Shown here: positions 1 to 5,188 of the stretch, piece by piece | Layout: every line of letters begins with the position of its first letter | How positions within the stretch are numbered: position 1 is the first letter of the stretch | The notes under the pieces: model-generated | What the model was told of the DNA's origin: nothing | What the model saw: the letters and a program-made list of their open reading frames with translations, nothing else | The model's database searches: none | Assembly: GCA_034431765.1 (NCBI GenBank) | Contig: DAOUDD010000206.1 | Location: 1 to 6,208 of the forward strand | Length of the DNA stretch: 6,208 nt | DNA from: DASYAN01 sp034431765 | GTDB lineage: Bacteria; Chloroflexota; Ktedonobacteria; Ktedonobacterales; Ktedonobacteraceae | Reading direction: 5' to 3' | Made by a program: the position numbers and the translations under genes

Positions 1-923
1 GGGATAACAGGGATAAAAGAGAGAATGAGAAAATGGCGGTGATCGAGATGGCGGCGTGTGCTGGTCTGCCACTTGTGCCTGCTGAAAAGCGTGATCCACG
101 CGTCACGACGACGTATGGAGTGGGGGAGCTTATTCGTGCGGCCCTGGATAGGGGATGTCGGCATTTTATTGTTGGAATTGGTGGGAGTGCAACCAATGAT
201 GGAGGGGCGGGAATGGCTCAAGCATTAGGCGCTGAACTGCTGACGAGTAATGGGGAAGTGTTGGGTCCTGGGGGTGCTGCACTGATGAGGCTTGCCTCCA
301 TTCGTGTGGAGGGGATGGACCCACGTCTGGCCTCGTGCACGTTCGAGGTAGCGTGTGATGTGCGCAATCCGCTCTGTGGTCCAACGGGGGCGACGGCGGT
401 ATACGGGCCACAGAAAGGGGCAACGCCGGAGATGGTGCAAGAGCTGGATGCGGCTCTGCTGCACTACGCACATATTATCGAGCGGGATCTGCATAAGACG
501 GTGCATGAAGTACCGGGAGCAGGCGCGGCCGGAGGTATGGGAGCAGGATTGATCGCGTTTCTCGGCGCAACACTACGTCCTGGTGCAGAGATTGTTCTGG
601 AGGCGGTGGGAATGGAGGATATGCTCCAAACGGCTGATCTGCTGATTACTGCGGAGGGGAAGCTGGATGCGCAGACAGGGTATGGTAAGAGTGTGGCTGC
701 TGTAACGAGGCTTGCGCAGAGGCATGGAGTGCCAGTGGTGGTCGTGACCGGTGGGCTGGAGGAGAATTATCAATGGCTCTATGGGATGGGAGTTGCCGGG
801 ATTGCGGTATTACCCTCTCGGCCTATGTCGTTAGTCTATAGTATAGAGCATGCTGCACGGCTGATCCATGAGGCGACCGAGCGAGCGCTAAGGCTGATCA
901 AGCTTGGGAGAATGCTTAAGTAG
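1..923 (+). CDS. glxK: Glycerate kinase, GlxK/GarK family (5'-truncated by window edge)
   Basis: Phosphorylates D-glycerate with ATP, in this family usually to 2-phosphoglycerate, feeding glyoxylate or glycerate breakdown into glycolysis; cytosolic. Numbering from the ATG at 33, the family blocks appear in order: VIEMAA (3-8), PAEKRDPRVTT (16-26), GIGGSATNDGGAG (48-60), VACDVRNPL (106-114), GPQKGA (125-130), PGAGAAGGMGAGL (161-173) and ITAEGKLDAQT (205-215). The E. coli enzyme is about 380 residues and its matching VIEMAA block lies near residue 88. The ATG at 33 is therefore probably internal, and roughly 80 N-terminal residues lie left of the window. The frame stays open to base 3, and the codons before the ATG read DNRDKRENEK, a charged stretch that replaces the short glycine turn usual there. 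The stop is TAG at 921-923. The family assignment is firm; the exact product (2- or 3-phosphoglycerate) cannot be read from the sequence. Confidence 0.93.
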   Translation, partial: DNRDKRENEKMAVIEMAACAGLPLVPAEKRDPRVTTTYGVGELIRAALDRGCRHFIVGIGGSATNDGGAGMAQALGAELLTSNGEVLGPGGAALMRLASIRVEGMDPRLASCTFEVACDVRNPLCGPTGATAVYGPQKGATPEMVQELDAALLHYAHIIERDLHKTVHEVPGAGAAGGMGAGLIAFLGATLRPGAEIVLEAVGMEDMLQTADLLITAEGKLDAQTGYGKSVAAVTRLAQRHGVPVVVVTGGLEENYQWLYGMGVAGIAVLPSRPMSLVYSIEHAARLIHEATERALRLIKLGRMLK

Positions 924-956
924 TGAAAGATTTGTAGTAGATGGAGATGTATGTCG

Positions 957-1022
957 AACGCGTAGGGAGCGCCATTAGGTTTTGTACGTTCTTGAGCGAG
1001 GCAAGCGCGCTCCCTACGCGTT
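957..1022. repeat. REP/MITE-like inverted repeat with 16-bp perfect arms
   Basis: The left arm AACGCGTAGGGAGCGC (957-972) is perfectly complementary to the right arm GCGCTCCCTACGCGTT (1007-1022). The 34-base loop contains a smaller hairpin, CTTG/CAAG (991-994 with 1002-1005). It begins 33 bases after the glxK stop. No T-run follows either arm, so it is not a standard intrinsic terminator, although so stable a stem could protect the 3' end of the glxK message. GC-rich arms around a short spacer are typical of REPIN-type or small non-autonomous elements dispersed between genes. I see no second copy in this window and no clear target-site duplication, so dispersal is an inference. Confidence 0.75.
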
Positions 1023-1268
1023 GTTCAGTTCTGCTTTCTTGGGACATTTGTTGATGGCGAACACTTGAACATTTCTGTGAGGGTGGACGAAATAGAAAAT
1101 TTGTGCTATTATTCTCGACATCAAACAAGATTCATCCTGTCCCTCGCTCAGGTACTAGGACTTATCCTCACTGTTCTTCGTACAATAGTCATCCACCATT
1201 TTCGCAAAGACGCGACGTTCACCGAGTGATAACGCCACAGATGCTCTGGATCGCATCGTTTCCGTAGG

Positions 1269-1298
1269 TTGACCATTTATAGCTTTACAACATATTAT
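1269..1298 (+). promoter_or_regulatory. Sigma-70-type promoter for the 66-codon gene
   Basis: The -35 box TTGACC (1269-1274) matches TTGACA at 5 of 6 bases. After an 18-base spacer, the -10 box TATTAT (1293-1298) matches TATAAT at 5 of 6. Transcription would begin near 1305, giving a leader of about 98 nt before the ATG at 1403. It is the best promoter match in this gap. Confidence 0.6.
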
Positions 1299-1402
1299 AG
1301 AAGAGAGATACTTCGCAGCGACTATTCTGGTACGCGGCACAGCATCTCATAGTGCTCAGATCTACGTCTGTTGTCCTTATAGTTAAAGAGGGAGCGTCGT
1401 TT

Positions 1403-1603
1403 ATGTCAGAGCGTTCTTCAATTACAGAGGGTGCCGATTTCGAGCATCTCCTCTCAATGGGGTTTAGCGAGGGTGAAGCGAGCCGGCTTCTCGATATGAA
1501 AGAGCATGCCGCCGAGCATGTTGAGTATCGCGAGCTGCTCGAACAGAGCCGCCGACTCACATTTCTGCGCTGGCTCATTGAGCATGACCGTATCAGCCAC
1601 TAA
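1403..1603 (+). CDS. Small acidic helical protein, 66 aa, function unknown (UBA-like pattern)
   Basis: I do not recognise this protein by name. The ATG at 1403 is preferred because GAGGGAG (1388-1394) sits 8 bases upstream as a Shine-Dalgarno site. An in-frame GTG at 1352 would add 17 residues but has no such site. The protein looks soluble and wholly helical, with no signal peptide or membrane segment. Residues 13-46 follow a three-helix pattern: FEHLLSMGF, then SEGEASRLLDM, then AEHVEYRELL. The LxxMGFsxxEA signature resembles UBA/TS-N domains. The C-terminus (RRLTFLRWLIEHDRISH) is a basic-aromatic helix. The gene stands alone, with its own promoter and a strong 3' hairpin, and converges on rnpB. 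Promoter, ribosome-binding site, terminator and biased composition make it a likely real gene. The UBA resemblance is pattern-level only. Confidence 0.75.
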   Translation: MSERSSITEGADFEHLLSMGFSEGEASRLLDMKEHAAEHVEYRELLEQSRRLTFLRWLIEHDRISH

Positions 1604-1639
1604 CACGGGTAAATTACTCGTGATCATTGGATAGATTAT

Positions 1640-1676
1640 AAGAAGAGACAGGAGAAATACCTGTCTCTTCTTGCTT
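1640..1676 (+). terminator. Intrinsic terminator of the 66-codon gene
   Basis: A perfect 13-bp stem, AAGAAGAGACAGG (1640-1652) with CCTGTCTCTTCTT (1660-1672), encloses a 7-base loop. It is followed by GCTTTT (1673-1678), a short and imperfect U-tract. It lies 37 bases after the TAA. The symmetric arms could also block transcripts arriving from rnpB on the minus strand. Confidence 0.75.
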
Positions 1677-1690
1677 TTGGATCTTATGCT

Positions 1691-1716
1691 AAAACTAACG
1701 CTCTTCTCAGAGCTAG
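1691..1716 (-). terminator. Probable intrinsic terminator of rnpB
   Basis: Read on the minus strand, CTAGCTCT, a GAGA loop and AGAGC form a stem. It is extended by CTA/TAG pairing across a 2-base bulge (1716 down to 1695) and followed by TTTT (1694-1691). A second small hairpin, AGCGC/GCGCT, lies between it and the RNA's 3' end (about 1727-1715) and competes for a few bases. The position, about 30-55 bases past the mature 3' end, suits termination of the RNase P precursor. Confidence 0.5.
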
Positions 1717-1745
1717 CGCTCCGCGCTCAGGTTTTCGAGATGCAG

Positions 1746-2154
1746 TTGGCGGCGAATTTGAGGAAGCCGTAAGCCGAATTCTGTACCCATGTCGGCTCGC
1801 GACGACACAGGCGGCAATCATCTATCTAGGATATCGGTTACCCGATACCTCAAGCAACCAACCCGAAAGTTCACAGGCGAGCAACCTGCCAGGACTTTCG
1901 TCCTGTCCCTTCTGCTTGGTCTTGCTCCAGATGGGGTTTGCCCAGCCAGCCAGTCACCTGGCCGCTGGTGAGCTCTTACCTCACCATTTCACCCTTACCG
2001 CTCTCCCACGGTTGATGAAGAGGCGGCGGTTTGTTTCTGTTGCACTTTCCTTAAAGTCACCTTCACTGGCCGTTAGCCAGCATCCCGCTCTATGGAGTTC
2101 GGACTTTCCTCGGACCTTGCGGCCCGCGATTGCCTGTCTTCCTCAAGTCGCCGC
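1746..2154 (-). ncRNA. rnpB: RNase P RNA (bacterial, type A-like)
   Basis: This is the catalytic RNA of ribonuclease P, which with the RnpA protein removes 5' leaders from precursor tRNAs. Read on the minus strand, the universal blocks are present in order: GAGGAAAGTCC (2111-2101), a stretch matching GTAAGGGTGAAA and GGTAAGAGC (about 2000-1970), the L15 segment GGCAGGTTGCTCGCC with its tRNA-CCA-binding GGU (about 1890), TAGATGATTG-like bases, and ACAGAATTCGGCTTA (1784-1770). The ends come from helix P1: GCGGCGACTTGAGGAAG (2154-2138) pairs with CTTCCTCAAATTCGCCGC (1766-1749) with one bulge. A length of about 405-410 nt is normal for type A RNAs. The 3' end is uncertain by a few bases. A promoter and a terminator flank it, so it is transcribed alone, divergent from rnc and convergent with the small gene. 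Apparent reading frames inside it are not genes. Confidence 0.96.
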
Positions 2155-2158
2155 GTTA

Positions 2159-2187
2159 AGAGTAGCACATTTCGCTGGAACCGTCTA
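2159..2187 (-). promoter_or_regulatory. rnpB promoter
   Basis: Read on the minus strand, TAGACG (2187-2182) is a -35 box with 4 of 6 matches. It is followed by a 17-base spacer ending in TGC, giving an extended -10 motif, and then TACTCT (2164-2159). The hexamer matches only 3 of 6, but the extended -10 TG compensates. The predicted start, 2154-2152, falls on the 5' strand of helix P1, which is strong positional support. The -35 box lies at the centre of the 34-bp palindrome. Confidence 0.55.
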
Positions 2188-2203
2188 GACGGTTCCAGCG
2201 AAA
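2170..2203. repeat. Perfect 34-bp palindrome over the rnpB -35 region
   Basis: TTTCGCTGGAACCGTCT (2170-2186) is followed without a spacer by its exact reverse complement (2187-2203), centred on CTAG. With the start site at about 2154 it is not transcribed in rnpB RNA, so it is not an RNA hairpin of the precursor. A dyad across a -35 box suits a large operator for a dimeric or tetrameric regulator. It could instead be a remnant of a mobile or repeat element. Neither T-run nor flanking duplication is visible. Confidence 0.85.
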
Positions 2204-2239
2204 CATACAGCTCTTTCATTTTCGCTTTTGTACATATTT

Positions 2240-2266
2240 TAGCTCATAAATGAGCTATTTTTCTTT
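2240..2266 (+). other. Short hairpin with T-run (terminator- or operator-like)
   Basis: TAGCTCAT (2240-2247) pairs with ATGAGCTA (2250-2257) across two bases and runs into TTTTTCTTT. The shape is that of a weak plus-strand intrinsic terminator, yet no plus-strand gene lies immediately upstream. It may stop antisense transcription leaving rnpB, or act as a binding site. Confidence 0.35.
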
Positions 2267-2320
2267 AGAGAGATAAAATTTTTTGTACGCAGCGTGCACA
2301 AAAAATCTTATCTCTCTAAA
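2264..2320. repeat. 57-base inverted repeat with 23-bp arms
   Basis: The left arm (2264-2286, beginning TTTAGAGAGATAA) and the right arm (2298-2320, ending TTATCTCTCTAAA) are complementary at 22 of 23 positions. The 11-base centre ACGCAGCGTGC can extend the stem through ACGC/GCGT. The arms are AT-rich and contain runs of six Ts or As beside the centre. This could be a miniature insertion element, a bidirectional terminator whose U-run lies inside the stem, or a cruciform regulatory site between two divergent promoters. I see no other copy in the window and no obvious target duplication. Confidence 0.75.
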
Positions 2321-2397
2321 CACTGGAAGGGTTACAGGCACGAGCAGACAACAGAGAAGAGGAATGCAATGCAGCGCTATATTTCTATGCGTTATCA

Positions 2398-2426
2398 TTG
2401 CGATCCAGCCTAAAACGCGCTACAAT
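2398..2426 (+). promoter_or_regulatory. Promoter for rnc
   Basis: The -35 box TTGCGA (2398-2403) has 4 of 6 matches. A 17-base spacer leads to the -10 box TACAAT (2421-2426), with 5 of 6. Transcription would start near 2433, leaving an rnc leader of about 240 nt. Confidence 0.5.
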
Positions 2427-2671
2427 GAGGCATATTCTGAACGACTGAGCAGTCCAGGAGTCGAAAAAAGCTGCATGAGGATGTTGACCGGGGGCAGAAA
2501 GAGCGAGAAAGAGAACACTCCTTTGAGACTCAAACGTATCCTGTCGGCTTGCTCCAGAAACATGACCACCATTCCCATCCTCTAACTGGAAGTGTCAGAG
2601 CTGGACTACTGTAGATCAGTTTTGATAGAGGAGGACATTTCCAGGGCAGAGGTTTCTATAGAGGTACTTTG

Positions 2672-3352
2672 ATGCATGAACAATTAGAAGAGATATTAGG
2701 AGTTCATTTTCAGCAACCGCAGTTTTTGCGGCTGGCGCTCACTCATCGCTCCTATATTTATGAGTCACCAGGTGCTGGGCAAAGCTCTAATGAGCGGCTG
2801 GAGTTTCTCGGCGACTCAATCCTTGCTCTTGTTAGCGCGGACTTCCTCTACCGCGCGTTTCCGCATCTGAGCGAGGGAGAGTTGACAGATGTGCGCGCTA
2901 TGCTTGTCCGTACCGAGACGCTTGCGCAGTTTGCCCGCGAGATCAATCTGAGCACGTTTCTCTTGATGGGCAGAGGTGAACAGCACAACGGTGGAGGTCC
3001 GCGTGTGCAGGCATCAGCCTTTGAAGCTGTGCTGGGAGCGATCTACCTCGATCAAGGATTGGGCGCAGTGGAGCGCTTTCTCCTCCCTCGCCTCGATCCG
3101 CTGGCTCATACTATTGTTGAGAAACGACTATTCAAAGACAATAAATCGCGCTTTCAGGAGTTAGCGCAGGCGCACGACGGGATTACCCCATCCTATCGGC
3201 TTGTCGGTCAGGAAGGGCCATCCCACAATCGCGAGTTCACGGTCGAAGTTGTGCTGGGAGAACTGGTCGCGGGTCGGGGGCAGGGCCGTAACAAACAGAC
3301 AGCCGAGCAAGAAGCGGCAAAAGATGCGCTGAGTAGACGTGGCTGGTTATAA
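2672..3352 (+). CDS. rnc: Ribonuclease III
   Basis: Cleaves double-stranded RNA: rRNA precursors, some mRNAs and antisense duplexes. It acts as a cytosolic homodimer. The 226-residue length is usual. The catalytic domain (1-150) carries the signature NERLEFLGDSI (40-50) with metal and catalytic residues E41, E44 and D48, plus E118 in FEAVLGAIYLD (117-127). The position three residues before E118, normally Asp (E. coli D114), is Ser115 here. The double-stranded-RNA-binding domain (158-226) shows GPSHNREF and NKQTAEQEAAKDAL. ATG at 2672 is chosen over the in-frame TTG at 2669 because AGAGG (2660-2664) lies 7 bases upstream. It sits alone between its own promoter and a probable terminator, without the usual era, acpP or smc neighbours. 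The long leader could be a self-cleavage target, as in E. coli, but no clear long duplex was found there. Confidence 0.97.
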   Translation: MHEQLEEILGVHFQQPQFLRLALTHRSYIYESPGAGQSSNERLEFLGDSILALVSADFLYRAFPHLSEGELTDVRAMLVRTETLAQFAREINLSTFLLMGRGEQHNGGGPRVQASAFEAVLGAIYLDQGLGAVERFLLPRLDPLAHTIVEKRLFKDNKSRFQELAQAHDGITPSYRLVGQEGPSHNREFTVEVVLGELVAGRGQGRNKQTAEQEAAKDALSRRGWL

Positions 3353-3380
3353 TTGGGGAGGGGGGAGGTGAAAAGGGGAG

Positions 3381-3421
3381 ATAGGGAAACAATGGGCGCG
3401 ATACATCTGGCCCCTATTTTT
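3381..3421 (+). terminator. Possible intrinsic terminator of rnc
   Basis: ATAGGG (3381-3386) can pair with CCCTAT (3412-3417). Alternatively, GGGC (3394-3397) pairs with GCCC (3410-3413). TTTTT follows (3417-3421). The stem is short and the two foldings compete, so the call rests largely on the U-run and its position 30-70 bases past the stop codon. Confidence 0.4.
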
Positions 3422-3487
3422 CGCTCCATAAATGGACGGGTATGAGTGGAATAATGTGTACAAGTGTATAATCTGATCCCCCTATTT

Positions 3488-3517
3488 TTGCCTCAAGGAT
3501 GAAGAAAATGGTAGAAT
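3488..3517 (+). promoter_or_regulatory. Candidate rpoN promoter
   Basis: TTGCCT (3488-3493, 4 of 6), an 18-base spacer and TAGAAT (3512-3517, 5 of 6) suggest a start near 3524 and a leader of about 150 nt. A perfect TATAAT at 3467-3472 or 3631-3636 could serve instead with an activator or a poor -35 box. Confidence 0.35.
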
Positions 3518-3673
3518 TTATCTGTAAAAGAGTATAGTGATTGTTGCTTCTCAATTTACTCTGTTACCTGCATTATTACGTCAATAAATATAACCAGAAT
3601 GTACCCTATATGAGAAATATTATGTCTTTTTATAATGTAAAGTATGTGTGTGGACATGTAGAAGGGATGTTGT

Positions 3674-5188
3674 ATGCGTCTGGAACAGAAACCTCAGACG
3701 AGCCTTGCTCTGAAAGTGAGCACACGGCTCATTACATCAAGTACCATTCTCCATCTCTCGGCAGATGAATTTGAGCAGACTATCACCCAGGAACAGACAG
3801 AAAACTCGGTCCTCGAAGTGACAGAGCGGCCTGTTTGCCTCTTTTGCGGCGCACCGCTAAGCGGTCAGAGCTGTACAGTGTGTGGACAATACGCTGCAGC
3901 TGTACGGACTGTCGCTTCTGGTGAGGGAACATATGAGTTTTCAACAGCGTATGAGCAAGCTGAGTCTTCACAGCTTCAGGCGAGCTTTCAACATGCGTCC
4001 TATGATATTGACAACGACGGTTTTCAGGAAGGGGATATGGCAGATGAGTATGATCCGCTACTCAGTATTGCGACCGAGGAAACGCTGGCAGAGGTGCTGC
4101 TTGCCCAGCTAGAAGGGCTGATCTCGCCCGATGATGCACCGATTGCGGAGCACTTGGTCGGCAATCTGGATGAGCGCGGCTACCTGGAAGTGCAGCCGCA
4201 GGAGATTGCCTGCTATCTTCAGGTGCCGCTGAAACGGGTGGAATATGTGCTCAGCCAGCTCCAAACGCTGGAGCCGTTAGGGATTGGAGCGCGAGACTTA
4301 CGCGAGTGCTTGCTTATTCAATTGCGCGCCCTGAGCGAGCCTGATGCTCCCCCCTCACTGGTGTACACGCTCATTGACACCCACCTTGACCTGCTGGTAC
4401 GCAATTCCTTTGCCGAAATTGCGCGACAACTGAAAGCCTCTGAAGAGGCTGTGCGTCATGCCAGCCAGTATATCGGGAACATGCTGTATCCCTATCCTGC
4501 CTACATCTACCAGGCAAGTCATCGCACGACTGCAAGCCAGGCTGAAGCCTCTTACCTTCACCCGGATGTGCTTATTCGCAAAGATGAGAGTGGCTTTGAG
4601 GTCTCACTGATCGAAGAGGAGCGCTATAACTTTCATATCACAACTTACTCGGACCTGGGTGAGCAGCAAAGCGCTGAGAGAAAAAATCGTGATCTGCAGC
4701 GCTATATGCAGCACCATCGAGATCGTGCGAAATTTTTCGTTGAGTGTGTCTACCGGCGCTGGCGTACGCTGAAACGCGTCGCAGAGCTGATCGTTGATTA
4801 TCAGAGCGAGTTTCTAAAGAAAGGGGTACGCTTCTTGCGTCCGCTCACGCGTGCACAGGTTGCGGCTCAGCTTAATCTGGATGAAGGAACGGTGAGCCGG
4901 GCCACTGCCAATAAATACGCGCTCCTTCCGGGTGGCCGGCTGATCCCTTTCTCCGATTTCTTCGACGGCTCGCTGTGCATCAAGGACCGTATCCGTGAAA
5001 TGATTCAGCATGAAGATACGCGCCATCGGCTCAGTGACGATGAGATTGCTCGCCTCCTCACGGCGCGGGGTATCCCCCTGGCACGGCGCACCGTGACAAA
5101 GTACCGCGAGGAGATGAATATCGGCTCTTCACGAGAACGTGGCAACTATTTCTTTACCAGAGACAGTGCGCGATCAGGTTCGGCATAA
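3674..5188 (+). CDS. rpoN: RNA polymerase sigma-54 factor, divergent, with N-terminal zinc-ribbon-like motif
   Basis: Directs RNA polymerase to -24/-12 promoters, whose opening needs AAA+ enhancer-binding activators. The 504-residue length is within the family range. ATG 3674 follows GAAGGGA (3661-3667) at 6 bases. Region I (about 16-48) keeps the spacing of the family motif, ending TENSVLE, but most of its glutamines are replaced (STRLITSSTILHLS). Directly after it, C55, C58, C67 and C70 form a CX2C-X8-CX2CG zinc-ribbon-like knuckle. Residues 111-127 are acidic, like region II. The core-binding domain starts near 127 and has GIGARDLRECL (203-213). The helix-turn-helix is at 391-418 (GTVSRATANKY). 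The RpoN box is ARRTVTKYRE (470-479), one residue from the canonical ARRTVAKYRE. The last 25 residues are a nonconserved tail overlapping rqcH by 43 bp. Sigma-54 identity is firm. How it responds to activators is open, given region I, and zinc binding is inferred from cysteine spacing. Confidence 0.93.
   Translation: MRLEQKPQTSLALKVSTRLITSSTILHLSADEFEQTITQEQTENSVLEVTERPVCLFCGAPLSGQSCTVCGQYAAAVRTVASGEGTYEFSTAYEQAESSQLQASFQHASYDIDNDGFQEGDMADEYDPLLSIATEETLAEVLLAQLEGLISPDDAPIAEHLVGNLDERGYLEVQPQEIACYLQVPLKRVEYVLSQLQTLEPLGIGARDLRECLLIQLRALSEPDAPPSLVYTLIDTHLDLLVRNSFAEIARQLKASEEAVRHASQYIGNMLYPYPAYIYQASHRTTASQAEASYLHPDVLIRKDESGFEVSLIEEERYNFHITTYSDLGEQQSAERKNRDLQRYMQHHRDRAKFFVECVYRRWRTLKRVAELIVDYQSEFLKKGVRFLRPLTRAQVAAQLNLDEGTVSRATANKYALLPGGRLIPFSDFFDGSLCIKDRIREMIQHEDTRHRLSDDEIARLLTARGIPLARRTVTKYREEMNIGSSRERGNYFFTRDSARSGSA

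Larger units (their letters stand above)
924..1402. other. Intergenic region between glxK and the small gene
   Basis: These 479 bases contain no convincing coding frame. They hold the 957-1022 inverted repeat and two promoter-like pairs on the plus strand. The weaker pair is TGGACG (1084-1089), a 17-base spacer and TATTAT (1107-1112). The stronger one, at 1269-1298, is listed separately. If the weaker promoter is used, the small gene would have a leader of nearly 290 nt. I see no recognisable riboswitch or tRNA in 1113-1268. Confidence 0.6.
2155..2671. other. Divergent rnpB-rnc intergenic region, structure-rich
   Basis: These 517 bases have no supported gene. From left to right they hold the rnpB promoter, a perfect 34-bp palindrome, an 8-bp hairpin, a 57-base inverted repeat, and the rnc promoter, followed by an rnc leader of about 240 nt. 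The leader contains a strong but orphan Shine-Dalgarno-like run, AGAGGAGGA (2627-2635), with no usable start codon at the proper distance. The frame open across 2283-2585 has poor coding character and begins inside the inverted repeat. Confidence 0.6.
3353..3673. other. Intergenic region rnc-rpoN, AT-rich in its second half
   Basis: It starts with a purine-rich stretch after the rnc stop, then the probable rnc terminator. The string CCCCTATTTTT occurs twice (3411-3421 and 3479-3489). Two perfect TATAAT hexamers occur at 3467-3472 and 3631-3636, neither with a good -35 box, and a small palindrome TCCATAAATGGA lies at 3425-3436. From about 3510 to 3660 the sequence is distinctly AT-rich, as expected of a promoter region. 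No gene is supported here. Confidence 0.6.

Noticed and set aside
1..16. Resemblance to the I-SceI homing endonuclease site (GGGATAACAGGG)
   Set aside because: Only 12 bases agree, the right side differs from the known 18-bp site, and the left side is cut off. It also lies in an open coding frame, so coincidence is the simplest view.
1875..1900. TGGCA and TTGC elements resembling a sigma-54 -24/-12 promoter on the minus strand
   Set aside because: The spacing between the two elements is far too short, and they belong to the conserved L15 region of RNase P RNA. No other well-spaced -24/-12 site was seen in the window.
1789..2188. Plus-strand open frames of 60 and 90 codons over the rnpB region
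   Set aside because: They lie antisense to an RNase P RNA whose conserved blocks and P1 helix are clear. The frames have no ribosome-binding sites or protein-like pattern.
2283..2585. A 100-codon plus-strand frame upstream of rnc
   Set aside because: It begins inside the 57-base inverted repeat, has no suitable Shine-Dalgarno site at any start (the ATG at 2364 directly abuts AGAGGA), and its composition is not protein-like.
3541..3768. A 75-codon frame overlapping the rpoN start
   Set aside because: It covers the AT-rich promoter region and then runs out of frame through rpoN, whose start has a good ribosome-binding site and homology to region I.
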